Made by a program: the position numbers and the translations under genes. From assembly GCF_001304615.2 (NCBI RefSeq), contig NZ_CP032683.1, positions 2,480,001 through 2,544,000 on the forward strand: a DNA stretch of 64,000 nucleotides, read 5' to 3'. The stretch is from Methanosarcina flavescens (GTDB lineage: Archaea > Halobacteriota > Methanosarcinia > Methanosarcinales > Methanosarcinaceae). Of this stretch, positions 54,319 through 63,906 are shown piece by piece (position 1 is the first letter of the stretch; each line of letters starts with the position of its first letter). A model generated the notes under the pieces. It worked only from the letters and a program-made list of their open reading frames with translations. It did no database searches and had not been told where the DNA came from.

Positions 54319-54747
54319 TTGATCCGGAGTTACAGTAAAACCGATCTTGAAGAAATGGTGAGAATATGGTATGAGTCTTCTGTTACAGCCCACTCCTTCG
54401 TCCCTGTTTCTTTCTGGGCTTCGCAGAAGAATGCAATGAAGGAGACATACCTTCCACTTGCCGAAAACTTTGTTTTTGAAGAGAATGGGAAGCTCGCAGG
54501 ATTCATTTCCCTTGCTGGAGAAAGAATCTGCGCCCTTTTTATTGCGCCCGAAATGCAGGGCAGAGGGATCGGTAGTGCTCTTCTCGAACATGCAAAAACC
54601 CTGAGAGGTAGGCTCTCCCTTAAAGTCTACAGGGAAAACAAAAGAGCTTTCTGCTTTTATAAGAAGTGTGGGTTTATGGCAACCGGCGAAGAGGTCGATG
54701 AGTATACGGGCTGCGTGCAGATTTTGATGGAATGGAAAGAAAGATAA
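54319..54747 (+). CDS. GNAT N-acetyltransferase
   Basis: A 142-residue GNAT-fold acetyltransferase of the RimI/putative-acetyltransferase type. The N-terminal LIRSYSKTDLEEMVRIWYES begins with TTG as start codon and is followed by GKLAGFISLAGERICALFI; the acetyl-CoA loop is APEMQGRGIGSALLEHAKTL, and the C-terminal RENKRAFCFYKKCGFMATGE is typical. Substrate is unknown; it may acetylate a small molecule or protein. GGAAAC lies about eight bases before the TTG. The restriction locus starts 225 bases downstream, and in between a degenerate TTCTTAGTAAA-type repeat occurs (54795-54880). Confidence 0.9.
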   Translation: MIRSYSKTDLEEMVRIWYESSVTAHSFVPVSFWASQKNAMKETYLPLAENFVFEENGKLAGFISLAGERICALFIAPEMQGRGIGSALLEHAKTLRGRLSLKVYRENKRAFCFYKKCGFMATGEEVDEYTGCVQILMEWKER

Positions 54748-54972
54748 GCAAATTCTGATCTACAAGGCGCCGGTCTTGAAAACTGGCATTTTTAGTAAAT
54801 TCTTAGTATGTTCTTAGTAAAACTTTTAGCGTATTCATAGTTTACTTTTAGTAAATTTTTAACATATTCTTATTAAAATCTGTTTTAAAGGAAGATAGCG
54901 ATCAACACTTAAATCAACAATTTTATCAAAGCATACAAACTATCCTGAGTTATAATTTAAGTGTGAGAATCT

Positions 54973-56547
54973 ATGGCAAAGAGTACAGCAGGCTCGAATG
55001 GAAATGGCGCAAATTTAGGTTTTGAAGAAAAGCTTTGGCAGGCAGCGGACAAGCTCCGAAACAATATGGATGCAGCAGAGTATAAACATGTGGTACTTGG
55101 CCTAATTTTCCTGAAATACATCTCGGATGCTTTTGAGGAAATGCACGAAAAACTTCTATCGGAAGTTGACGAGGGGGCTGATCCAGAAGATCCCGAGGAA
55201 TATCTTGCAGAAAATATCTTCTGGGTGCCTCCTGAAGCCCGCTGGAGCTACCTGGAGAGAAGTGCAAAGCAGCCCACTATCGGAAAGATAATAGATGATG
55301 CCATGACTGCAATTGAGCGGGATAATAGTACCCTCAAGGGCGTGCTCCCAAAAAACTATTCACGGGAAGGACTTGACAAGCAGCGCCTGGGTGAACTGAT
55401 CGACCTTGTTGGCACAATCGGCCTTGGGGACAAGGAGAGCCGCAGTAAAGATGTCCTCGGCAGGGTCTATGAGTATTTCCTTGGCAGATTTGCAGATGCG
55501 GAGGGAAAGCGCGGTGGCCAGTTCTATACCCCGAGAAGTATAGTCAAGGTGCTTGTCGAGATGATTGAACCCTATAGAGGCCGAATTTACGACCCCTGCT
55601 GCGGTTCTGGCGGAATGTTTGTCCAGAGCGAAAAATTCATTGAAGCCCATAACGGCCGCATTGAAAATATCTCTATTTTTGGCCAGGAATCAAACCAGAC
55701 AACCTGGCGCCTCTGCAAAATGAATCTTGCAATCCGGGGCATAGACAACGACGGCATTAAATGGGGCGATTCCTTTCATAATGACCTGCACAAAGATTTG
55801 AAAGCCGATTTCATTCTTTCGAATCCTCCTTTTAACGATTCGGACTGGAATGGCGAACTTCTTTCCGAGGACGTCCGCTGGAAATTTGGAGTCCCGCCTA
55901 AAGGCAACGCCAACTTCGCATGGGTTCAGCATTACATTCACCATCTTTCCCCGTCCGGAATTGCAGGCTTTGTCCTTGCGAACGGCTCCATGTCCTCAAA
56001 TACCTCAGGCGAAGGTGAAATCCGGAGAAAGATCATTGAAGCTGACCTCGTTGACTGCATGATTGCGCTCCCAGGCCATCTTTTTTACAATACTGGAATT
56101 CCAGCCTGCCTCTGGTTCATTGCCCGGGACAAGCGGAACAGCGGCTTCCGTGACCGGCGCGGCGAAGTTCTCTTTATCGATGCCCGGAACATGGGAGTTC
56201 TGCGGGACCGCACACACCGCGAGCTTACCGACGAAGAAATTCAGAGGATTGCTGATACCTACCATGCCTGGCGCGGGGAAAAAGTTGAAAGCGGGAAGAC
56301 CGGGAGCGGGAAATATGAAGATGTTCCCGGCTTCTGTAAGGCTGCAACTCTTGATGAAATAAAGAAGCACGATTTTATCCTGACTCCTGGCCGTTATGTG
56401 GGTTTTGAAGAAACCGAAGACGATGACGAGGAATTTGAAGAGAAAATGGAAAGGCTGATTGCTGAACTTTCGGAGCAGTTCAGGAAATCGGAGGAGCTGG
56501 AGAAGAAGATCAGGGAAAATCTGGCGGGGTTAGGGTATGAACTCTAA
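54973..56547 (+). CDS. hsdM: Type I restriction-modification methyltransferase subunit
   Basis: A 524-residue HsdM, the modification subunit that methylates adenine with SAM in the HsdM2S core. The N-terminal helical HsdM_N domain ([20 protein letters not shown], then [15 protein letters not shown]) leads to the methylase domain with [16 protein letters not shown], motif [11 protein letters not shown], and the N6-adenine motif [28 protein letters not shown] and [14 protein letters not shown] are further family blocks. It is followed by gene X, hsdS, a small heat-shock gene on the other strand, and hsdR. The methylase is intact. Confidence 0.96.
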   Translation: MAKSTAGSNGNGANLGFEEKLWQAADKLRNNMDAAEYKHVVLGLIFLKYISDAFEEMHEKLLSEVDEGADPEDPEEYLAENIFWVPPEARWSYLERSAKQPTIGKIIDDAMTAIERDNSTLKGVLPKNYSREGLDKQRLGELIDLVGTIGLGDKESRSKDVLGRVYEYFLGRFADAEGKRGGQFYTPRSIVKVLVEMIEPYRGRIYDPCCGSGGMFVQSEKFIEAHNGRIENISIFGQESNQTTWRLCKMNLAIRGIDNDGIKWGDSFHNDLHKDLKADFILSNPPFNDSDWNGELLSEDVRWKFGVPPKGNANFAWVQHYIHHLSPSGIAGFVLANGSMSSNTSGEGEIRRKIIEADLVDCMIALPGHLFYNTGIPACLWFIARDKRNSGFRDRRGEVLFIDARNMGVLRDRTHRELTDEEIQRIADTYHAWRGEKVESGKTGSGKYEDVPGFCKAATLDEIKKHDFILTPGRYVGFEETEDDDEEFEEKMERLIAELSEQFRKSEELEKKIRENLAGLGYEL

Positions 56548-56736
56548 TCTCAAGTTAGTAGAATCTGAAACTAGAATCTGAAACCCTTGAGCTGTTAAAG
56601 GTTCCCACTAAAGGCTCCCACTGAAAGTAAAGAACAACTAAACTTACGAACGAAGCTCAAAAACTAAGTTTAAACATATGCTGCTACAATGAATATTAAG
56701 AAAAATATAAAATTATAGATAAACGGAGGGCATGCC

Positions 56737-57702
56737 ATGAGTCCTGATACTGGGAACAAATTTACTGAAGGGGGAGACGACTCGCTTTCCCGATATCTGA
56801 AACCCGATTCTCCGGAAATAAAGGAAATTAAAAGCCTGCAAGGAAAGGAGTACGAATACAGTGATTATCTGGGAACAATTGAGTATTCGATTGCAAGGTA
56901 TTTTTATGAAAATGACCGGGGAATTAAGGACAAAGACGCAGTAGCAGCATTAAATAACATCAAAAATAACTACGATAAAAAAATCTCTTTCTTTGAACAG
57001 GACCTTGAGATAGAAATAATTGAAAACCTGATAGAGCTTCTTGAAGATGAACCAATAAGCCATCACGAGTTCAAACTGGCAATTGACTACGTTCTGGAAG
57101 TTATTGACAACAGGTCGTGGATGGAAGACGATCAGGCGTACCTGAAGTGGGCTGCTTATGTTATGGGGCTTTTCACTGAAAAAGAAAGGGAAGAGTACGA
57201 AACAGAAATCAGAAAGCTTGCTGCCAGAATGGGTTTTTCCAGCAAACACGCAGACCTCATGCTAATGAAAGGGGAGGAGGAAGATTATTTCGAATTTGTA
57301 GAAAACTACGGAGCAGAGGGCACAGAAGAACTAACTGATGAGGAACTGATAGCCGAAATGGAGAAAAGGTTCCTCTCAATGCCAGAGGACGAAAAATTTG
57401 ATTTCCTGCTGGAAAACGGCCCCGAATTCTATGAACTCGTGGGTCTCTATCTCTCAGACCTGTCCGAAAGAGGCGAATTTGATAAAATCCAGACCCTGTA
57501 CAGAAAGCTTACTGAAAAATACGATGATTTCCTCTACCTGTATGTTTACATGGGAGGAGTCTATCTTGAAAAAGACCCTTCCCTTGCTAAGTCCTACTTC
57601 GAAAAAGCTCTGGAAACTCTGGACAGAACCGATGAACTTTCGGACTCTACCAGAGAAGTATTAAGAGCTCAGTTCCTCAATCTAATAAAAAAATTAAAAT
57701 AA
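56737..57702 (+). CDS. Gene X: helical TPR-like protein within the restriction locus
   Basis: A 321-residue acidic soluble protein between hsdM and hsdS. GGAGG lies before the ATG. The first 200 residues are helical without a recognised domain (YEYSDYLGTIEYSIARYFYE; NDRSWMEDDQ-like stretch NRSWMEDDQAYLKWAAYVMG). The last 110 residues look like TPR repeats: RGEFDKIQTLYRKLTEKYDD, then YVYMGGVYLEKDPSLAKSYF followed by EKALETLD. It has no methylase, specificity or helicase motif, so it is an accessory protein; it could regulate or bind the restriction complex or be an unrelated passenger. Other type I loci contain accessory genes of unrelated sequence at this place. Confidence 0.8.
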   Translation: MSPDTGNKFTEGGDDSLSRYLKPDSPEIKEIKSLQGKEYEYSDYLGTIEYSIARYFYENDRGIKDKDAVAALNNIKNNYDKKISFFEQDLEIEIIENLIELLEDEPISHHEFKLAIDYVLEVIDNRSWMEDDQAYLKWAAYVMGLFTEKEREEYETEIRKLAARMGFSSKHADLMLMKGEEEDYFEFVENYGAEGTEELTDEELIAEMEKRFLSMPEDEKFDFLLENGPEFYELVGLYLSDLSERGEFDKIQTLYRKLTEKYDDFLYLYVYMGGVYLEKDPSLAKSYFEKALETLDRTDELSDSTREVLRAQFLNLIKKLK

Positions 57703-57805
57703 TTTTTCAGCAGAAAACAGAGAAAAATAAGTGAAAGAGCCGGAAAAGAAGATCTGGCGAATCAAACACAGAGAAGCCGTAATCGCTGTCTTTAGTGTGT
57801 CCTGT

Positions 57806-57824
57806 CCGCTCGCTTGGCGAGCGG
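57806..57824. other. GC-rich hairpin between gene X and hsdS
   Basis: CCGCTCGC at 57806-57813 pairs perfectly with GCGAGCGG at 57817-57824 around TTG. It is the only GC-rich stretch in the 260-base gap between gene X and hsdS. No T-run follows, so it is not a clear terminator. It may slow transcription or attenuate hsdS. Confidence 0.45.
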
Positions 57825-57961
57825 CCTTCCACGCGAAATTATAAAAGAAGAAAAATTGAATTAAACGCCAACCTGCAAAAATCAAGCAAAAAGATCCACT
57901 CTGGTTATACTGTTTAAGCAAGGGATTCGTAAAACAATAAAAATGAGATGAGGAAAAGCAA

Positions 57962-59254
57962 TTGGCCTCTGAAACAAAATTCAAAAAAACCGAGATTGGA
58001 ATGATTCCTGAAGATTGGAATATCTTAACCTTAGAAAACGCTATGGAATCTATCATTGATTATAGGGGGAAAACCCCAAAAAAGACAGATTCTGGAATTC
58101 CCCTAATTACAGCAAAAATTGTCAAGAATGGAAGAATTCTTGAACCTAATGAGTTTATTTCTCCACAAGATTATGAAAGCTGGATGCGAAGAGGGTTGCC
58201 GAAGCCTGGTGATGTTGTAATTACTACGGAAGCACCTATGGGAGAAGTTGCCCAATTAGATGAGAGAAAAGTTGCGTTGGCTCAAAGACTTATTACCCTG
58301 AGAGGAAAAAAGGGAATGCTGCATAATAATTTCCTAAGATTTGTTTTGCAGTCTCCAAATGTAGAAAATGAACTAAAAAAGAGAGAGTCAGGTACTACTG
58401 TTACGGGTATAAAACAGAAAGAACTTAGAAAAGCCTTACTTCCGATTCCACCATATGATGAACAAATAAAATTATCTGAAATCTTGATAAGTCTTGATAA
58501 TAAAATCGACCTCAACCGCCAGATGAACTCCACCTTAGAACAAATCGCCCAAACCCTCTTCAAACGCTGGTTTATCGATTTCGAGTTCCCGGATGAAAAT
58601 GGAAACCCTTACAAATCAAGCGGCGGCAGGGTGGTAAATTCGGAATTGGGGGAGATCCCTGAGGGGTGGAAAGTTAAGCAGATCGGTGACATTTGCGAGA
58701 CCTTTGGAGGGGGAACTCCGAAAACCAGCGAACCTTCTTACTGGGAAGGAGGAGATGTTTTTTGGGCAACACCTACTGATATGACATCTCTTAATTCACC
58801 GGTTATTTTTGATACTTCAAGGAAAATCACAGAAAAAGGGCTTCTAAATAGTTCTGCTAAACTACTTCCACCAGGCTCTATTCTGATGACAAGCAGAGCA
58901 ACTCTGGGTTATTTTGCCATCACAAAAGTTCCAATTTCCACTAATCAGGGATTTATTTCTATGGTCTGTGATGACAGAGTTTCCAATTATTATCTTTTAA
59001 ACGCGGTTAAAAATAATATGGAAGAAATTGAGAATTTGGCTGGTGGCAGTACTTTTCTTGAAATTAATAAAACCTCTTTCAGATCCATAAAAATAATTTT
59101 GCCACCTAAAAATATAATGGATAAATTCGATGAAAATGCAGATTTTATTTATGAGAAAATATTTCATAATGAGTTAGAAATAAAAAGACTTGCTGAAATT
59201 CGCGATTCCCTCCTTCCAAAACTCATGTCAGGGAAAATTCGTGTTCAGGTTTGA
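57962..59254 (+). CDS. hsdS: Type I restriction-modification specificity subunit
   Basis: A 430-residue HsdS with two target recognition domains, each binding one half of a bipartite site. TRD1 starts EIGMIPEDWNILTLENAMES and TRD2 starts GEIPEGWKVKQIGDICETFG. The first is followed by the central conserved region SLDNKIDLNRQMNSTLEQIA with QTLFKRWFIDFEFP, and the second by its counterpart FHNELEIKRLAEIRDSLLPK. Both spacer helices are intact. The start is TTG with GAGGAAAA about seven bases before it. The hairpin at 57806 lies upstream. It is complete, so a sequence-specific core enzyme can form with HsdM. Confidence 0.95.
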   Translation: MASETKFKKTEIGMIPEDWNILTLENAMESIIDYRGKTPKKTDSGIPLITAKIVKNGRILEPNEFISPQDYESWMRRGLPKPGDVVITTEAPMGEVAQLDERKVALAQRLITLRGKKGMLHNNFLRFVLQSPNVENELKKRESGTTVTGIKQKELRKALLPIPPYDEQIKLSEILISLDNKIDLNRQMNSTLEQIAQTLFKRWFIDFEFPDENGNPYKSSGGRVVNSELGEIPEGWKVKQIGDICETFGGGTPKTSEPSYWEGGDVFWATPTDMTSLNSPVIFDTSRKITEKGLLNSSAKLLPPGSILMTSRATLGYFAITKVPISTNQGFISMVCDDRVSNYYLLNAVKNNMEEIENLAGGSTFLEINKTSFRSIKIILPPKNIMDKFDENADFIYEKIFHNELEIKRLAEIRDSLLPKLMSGKIRVQV

Positions 59255-59499
59255 AACAATGCTGGATTAAATTCTATCTCTTTATTTTTTATTCTTCAAG
59301 GAATAGCCGCTCTCCTGCGTCGAGCGTGACAAGAACGACATAGGACAGCGAATAAGGTTGCCCCTAAAAAGTTGTAAAAAGTGTGAAAACCGGGAATTAT
59401 ATAACTGAAAAAAGTGACGGTTTTTAAGTTTTGCCGGTTTTTAACTCCCGATTTTCCTTTACTGTCTTTCCTTTAGAAATTTGCTATGCGATAGCTGTT

Positions 59500-59799
59500 T
59501 TACTCGATTTTCACATCAACTAATTTCTCTAAAGGCTTTTGATAAGGTACAGTGACTTTAAGTATACCGTTTGAGTACTTAGCTGTCGCTTTTTCCGGTT
59601 CTACCGGGCAGTCGGTTGGATAGCTGTCCAGATACGTAACTCCTTCTTTTTTACCGCTCACATAAAAGCTGTCACTTGTAAGCTTGAAAGAAACGTCTTT
59701 CTTTTCTACTCCCGGAAGGATTACTTCGATCAGGAGGTTTTCGTATTTGTCATCAGGAAATACACTAATTACTGGTGATAGTCTTAATGTTTCCGCCAT
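59500..59799 (-). CDS. Hsp20-family small heat-shock-like protein
   Basis: A 99-residue alpha-crystallin-fold protein. The beta-sandwich is visible: NLLIEVILPGVEKKDVSFKL, then TSDSFYVSGKKEG, and the C-terminal ATAKYSNGILKVTVPYQKPL. The IxI/V-type motif near the end is weak. Small heat-shock proteins hold unfolding proteins; this one is short and lacks a long N-terminal arm. ATG at 59799 is chosen because GGGGTAAT precedes it by four bases. It lies on the minus strand, between hsdS and hsdR. A second sHSP gene begins at 63907. Confidence 0.88.
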   Translation of the reverse strand: MAETLRLSPVISVFPDDKYENLLIEVILPGVEKKDVSFKLTSDSFYVSGKKEGVTYLDSYPTDCPVEPEKATAKYSNGILKVTVPYQKPLEKLVDVKIE

Positions 59800-60114
59800 A
59801 ATATTACCCCAAAGTAATGTCATATATTAAGATATTTATACATTTTCATTGACATGATGATTTCGTCAACCTTGTGGCAGGGTTGTTTATTAACAGGTTC
59901 CCAGGCAAGATATAATTCGTTAACAAAATAGCTACTCTTAAATAAATTTACTGAAATACACAATACTAATTTTTATTCCCTTGCTTTAATGAGTAAAGCT
60001 ATTTTTTAAAAGAAACTCTGCCCCATAAAAGAAAATCCAGACAAGTCTGACAAAAAAGAAACAGAAAAAAAGAAAACAGACAAAAAAACAGAAAAAAAGA
60101 AAGGAGAAATACTT

Positions 60115-63100
60115 ATTCCCGCCTTCATCCCCGAATCCGAAGTTGAAGAAGCAGCCCTTGAAATTCTTTCCGAGCTTGGCTATGATTACCTTTACGGTCC
60201 GGATATTGCGCCGGAAACGGAAGGTGCCGAGAGGAAGGATTTAGGAACCGTTATTCTGCCGCGCCGGCTTCGGGCTGCTGTTGACAGGCTGAATCCCGGA
60301 GTTCCGGCAGGAGCAAGGGAAGAAGCAGTAAAAAAGGTGCTTCGGGCTGAAAGCCAGGATCTCGTGCACAATAACCGGGCTTTTCACAGTATGCTGGTAA
60401 ACGGGGTTGATGTGGAGTATCAGGGTCAGGACGGGGAAACGGTTTATGATAAGGTCTGGCTTTTTGACTTTGCGGAACCTGCGAAAAATGTATTTCTTGC
60501 GGTCAACCAGTTTACCGTTATAGAAGATGGAAACAAAAGGCGGCCGGACATTATACTTTTTGTTAACGGGCTTCCACTTGTTGTTATTGAGTTAAAACGA
60601 CCGGACGAAGATACCAGGTTTGAAGATGACGAGATTATCTGGGATGCTTATAAGCAGCTCCAGACCTACAAGAGAGAAATTCCCGGACTTTTCCGGTATA
60701 ATGCTTTCCTGCTGATAAGTGACGGGCAGGATGCAATGGCAGGGACAATTACCTCGAACAGGGAGTGGTTTGTACCCTGGAAAACAATTGACGGGAAGAA
60801 AATCGCAGATTTTAAGATTCCGCCTATGGAGGTGCTGCTCAGGGGGATGTGCAAGCCTGAAATCCTTCTCGACCTTATCAGGCACTTTATTGTTTTTGAA
60901 GATGACCATGGAAAGGTTATCAAGAAGCTTGCCAGGTATCACCAGTACCATGCAGTTAACAGGGCTGTAGAGAAAACAAAACTTGCCTGCATGCCAGAAG
61001 GGGATAGGAAGTGCGGGGTTGTCTGGCATACACAGGGCTCAGGAAAAAGTCTCTCAATGGTCTTTTATGCGGGGAAGCTTGCACTTGAGCTTGACAATCC
61101 TACAATTGTCGTGCTTACTGACAGAAACGACCTTGACGGGCAGCTTTTTGACAACTTTGCCCGATGCAGTGAAATTTTGCGCCAGCAGCCCGTGCAGGCA
61201 GAAACGAGGGCTCATCTGAGGGAGCTTCTCTCAGTTGCCTCGGGTGGGATAGTATTTACAACAATTCAGAAATTCTCGCCCGAAGATGAGGAAGATAAGT
61301 TCCCTATCCTATCCGAAAGGAGAAACATCATCGTAATTGCTGACGAAGCTCACCGCAGCCAGTACGGTTTTGATGCAAAATTCCGGGAAAGGGAGGTTGA
61401 AGGCGAAAAGGTTGCAGAGATCTCCTACGGCTTTGCAAAGCACATGCGGGATGCCCTACCAAATGCATCTTTTATCGGATTTACCGGCACGCCCATTGAA
61501 CTCAATGACAGGAGCACGCCTGCGGTTTTTGGGGATTATATCGATATTTACGACATTGAACAGTCTGTAAACGATGGCGTCACAGTGCGGATCTTCTATG
61601 AGAGCCGCCTTTCGAAGCTCGATCTGGTTAAAGAAGCCAGGGAGACACTGGATGCTGATTTTTCACAGATAACCAGAGATTGGGATTTATATGAGGCAGA
61701 AAAACTTAAGTCTCGCTGGTCGCGGCTTGAAGCCGTGATAGGGAGTAAAGATAACCTGAAAAAACTTGCAGCTGACATTGTGTCCCATTTCGAAAAAAGA
61801 CTTGAAGATGCTATGGACGGCAAAGGTATGATTATCTGCATGACCAGGCAGATGTGTGTCGATCTTTACAATGAGATCATAGCCCTTCGCCCGGAATGGC
61901 ATGATGATGACGACCTGAGAGGCCAGATAAAAGTGATTATGACCGGCAGTGCAGCCGATGACGAACCTCTACAGCCTCATATTCGGAACAAAGGCCGCAG
62001 AATGAAGATCCGGGACAGAATGCAGGATCCGAACGATCCACTGAAACTCGTTATAGTCTGTGATATGTGGCTTACCGGCTTCGACGCTCCCTGCCTGCAC
62101 ACCATGTATTTCCTGAAATGGCTTCAGGGGCATAATCTCATGCAGGCGATAGCCCGTGTAAACCGTGTTTTCAGGGATAAGCCTGGAGGGCTTATTGTTG
62201 ATTATGTGGGCCTTCTTTATGACCTGAAGTATGCTATGGCAAACTATACTCGCAACGGAGGCCGGGGCAATCCAGCGGATTATAAGGACCAGGCTGTTGC
62301 ATTAATGCTCGAAAAATACGAGATTGTTCGGGATCTTTTCTATGGTTTTGACTACATGCGAATCTTTTCTGCTTCTCCAAAGGAAAAGCTGGGAATTGTT
62401 AGGGAAGGAGCGGATTTCATTCTTTCATTGGGGCGTACCGAAGATGAGAGAGCTCAGGAAAAAAAGCGTCTAATTCAGCATGTAACCGAGCTTTCCAAAG
62501 CTTTTGCACTTTCGGTGCCAGATCCTGAGGCCGAGAAGATCAGGGATGAGCTTGCATACTTCCAGGCCGTAAAGGCAATTCTTGTAAAGCTGGAAAGGAG
62601 ACCCGCAAAATCAAAGTATGAGATGAATTCGGCAATAAAAGAACTTGTATCGAAATCGATTGCAACCGAGGAGATAATCGATGTTTTTGATGCGGTTGGA
62701 ATAAATAAACCGGAGATTTCAATCCTTTCAGAAGAATTCCTTGCTGAAGTCCGTGATCTGCCGCAAAAGAATCTTGCTTATGAAGTCCTGAAAAAACTGC
62801 TTTACGACGAGATAAAGACCAGATCTCGCAGAAATTTGATTCAGGGTAAATCTTTTGCCGAAATGCTTGAGCAGGCAATAAATAAATATAAGAGCCGGGG
62901 AATTGACACCTTGCAGGTTATAGAAGAACTCCTTGCGCTTGCAAAGAAGATCAGTGACGCTGATAAAAGAGGCGAAGGACTTGGCCTGAGTGATGAAGAA
63001 ATTGCTTTTTATGATGCTCTAGCTGACAATGAAAGTGCTCTGGAAATCCTCGGCAATGAGACATTAAGGCTCATGGCATCGGAGCTTGTCAGGATTATAA

Positions 63101-63279
63101 GGCAAAACGCAGGCGTTGATTGGACTCTTCGGAAGAATATCCAGGCAAAAATAAAGGTCAGTGTGAAACGACTTCTAAAGAAGTACGGATATCCTCCAGA
63201 CAAACAGAAACTTGCTACTGAGAATATCCTAAAGCAGGCTGAACTTCTGTGCAGAGATGCCGGATTTTCCGCAGCATAA
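60115..63279 (+). CDS. hsdR: Type I restriction endonuclease subunit, unclear start
   Basis: The ATP-dependent translocase and nuclease of the type I system, at least 980 residues and about 1054 if the conserved N-terminus is included. The nuclease PD-(D/E)xK site is [20 protein letters not shown]. The SF2 helicase part has Walker [18 protein letters not shown] in [14 protein letters not shown] and GFTGTPIE. The frame is open from 60010 and carries conserved sequence ([20 protein letters not shown]) before the first GTG at 60337, yet no ATG, GTG or TTG lies in frame there. The ATT at 60115 stands eight bases after AGGAG and is taken here provisionally. An ATG at 59989 is followed in frame by TAA at 60007. 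Confidence 0.9.
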   Translation: MPAFIPESEVEEAALEILSELGYDYLYGPDIAPETEGAERKDLGTVILPRRLRAAVDRLNPGVPAGAREEAVKKVLRAESQDLVHNNRAFHSMLVNGVDVEYQGQDGETVYDKVWLFDFAEPAKNVFLAVNQFTVIEDGNKRRPDIILFVNGLPLVVIELKRPDEDTRFEDDEIIWDAYKQLQTYKREIPGLFRYNAFLLISDGQDAMAGTITSNREWFVPWKTIDGKKIADFKIPPMEVLLRGMCKPEILLDLIRHFIVFEDDHGKVIKKLARYHQYHAVNRAVEKTKLACMPEGDRKCGVVWHTQGSGKSLSMVFYAGKLALELDNPTIVVLTDRNDLDGQLFDNFARCSEILRQQPVQAETRAHLRELLSVASGGIVFTTIQKFSPEDEEDKFPILSERRNIIVIADEAHRSQYGFDAKFREREVEGEKVAEISYGFAKHMRDALPNASFIGFTGTPIELNDRSTPAVFGDYIDIYDIEQSVNDGVTVRIFYESRLSKLDLVKEARETLDADFSQITRDWDLYEAEKLKSRWSRLEAVIGSKDNLKKLAADIVSHFEKRLEDAMDGKGMIICMTRQMCVDLYNEIIALRPEWHDDDDLRGQIKVIMTGSAADDEPLQPHIRNKGRRMKIRDRMQDPNDPLKLVIVCDMWLTGFDAPCLHTMYFLKWLQGHNLMQAIARVNRVFRDKPGGLIVDYVGLLYDLKYAMANYTRNGGRGNPADYKDQAVALMLEKYEIVRDLFYGFDYMRIFSASPKEKLGIVREGADFILSLGRTEDERAQEKKRLIQHVTELSKAFALSVPDPEAEKIRDELAYFQAVKAILVKLERRPAKSKYEMNSAIKELVSKSIATEEIIDVFDAVGINKPEISILSEEFLAEVRDLPQKNLAYEVLKKLLYDEIKTRSRRNLIQGKSFAEMLEQAINKYKSRGIDTLQVIEELLALAKKISDADKRGEGLGLSDEEIAFYDALADNESALEILGNETLRLMASELVRIIRQNAGVDWTLRKNIQAKIKVSVKRLLKKYGYPPDKQKLATENILKQAELLCRDAGFSAA

Positions 63280-63906
63280 TTTTTCAGTTTAACTTCAGGC
63301 TTGCCTCCCCGGTACTTCCATTTAGCTTAATTTTATCTCGGGCTGGACTATTTCAATAAATTTTATAATTACAAATCAATAAATAACTTTTTTTACCTGA
63401 AGATTTTGCAGTTTTCCCGAAAAAATACCTGCTTTCATAGTTGCTGAATTCAAAGCAAACCAAAAATTTAAATATTAGTATTACTAACTATAGGATAGTA
63501 ACTGAGAAACAATAACCAGCGTACAGGATATTAAATATGGACTGTATTGCTGCCAATCAGTTACTTTACAAATAATCTGCGAACAGACCGAAGGCGGATC
63601 CTGTACCGCCTTTAAAAAACGGACTTATTTCCTCCTCCAGAAAGAGCATGAGAGCCTTGAGCTCTCATATCCAGTTACCCTGCCTTTCAGGCAGTGCCCT
63701 GCGGAGAAGGGAATAACTGTTCTGGACAAGTGCCAGATTTACAGATCATTAACTACCATAAAACCAGACAAAAGCCAGGAAAAACGTGAGAGACAAGCCT
63801 GAAATGAGAAGATCCTGAAATGAGAAGATCTTGAAATCAGGATCTCTTAAAATCATAAAGGCTTGAGATGAAAGAATCCTGGTATCGGATAAGGAGGACT
63901 CTGTAT
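63280..63906. other. Intergenic region with hairpins before the second small heat-shock gene
   Basis: This 627-base gap contains AAGGCGG-CCGCCTT (63591-63612, followed by TTTAAAA), GAGAGC-GCTCTC (near 63650-63672) and CTGCC-GGCAG hairpins in a row, then the 16-bp array at 63798-63893. Near 63468-63500 TATTAGTATTACTAACTATA has partial dyad symmetry. The hsdR terminator and the promoter of the next gene must lie here. There is no other ORF worth calling. Confidence 0.5.
63798..63893 (+). repeat. Array of six 16-bp units before the small heat-shock gene
   Basis: Two exact copies of CCTGAAATGAGAAGAT are followed by four diverged copies, all 16 bases long: CTTGAAATCAGGATCT, CTTAAAATCATAAAGG, CTTGAGATGAAAGAAT and CCTGGTATCGGATAAG. 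The array runs into the AAGGAGGA ribosome binding site of the next gene. The strict 16-base spacing has no coding explanation. Confidence 0.75.

Noticed and set aside
63798-63893. CRISPR array
   Set aside because: The 16-base units are contiguous with no spacers, and no cas genes are present in the window. The repeats at 53385-53450 are also contiguous.
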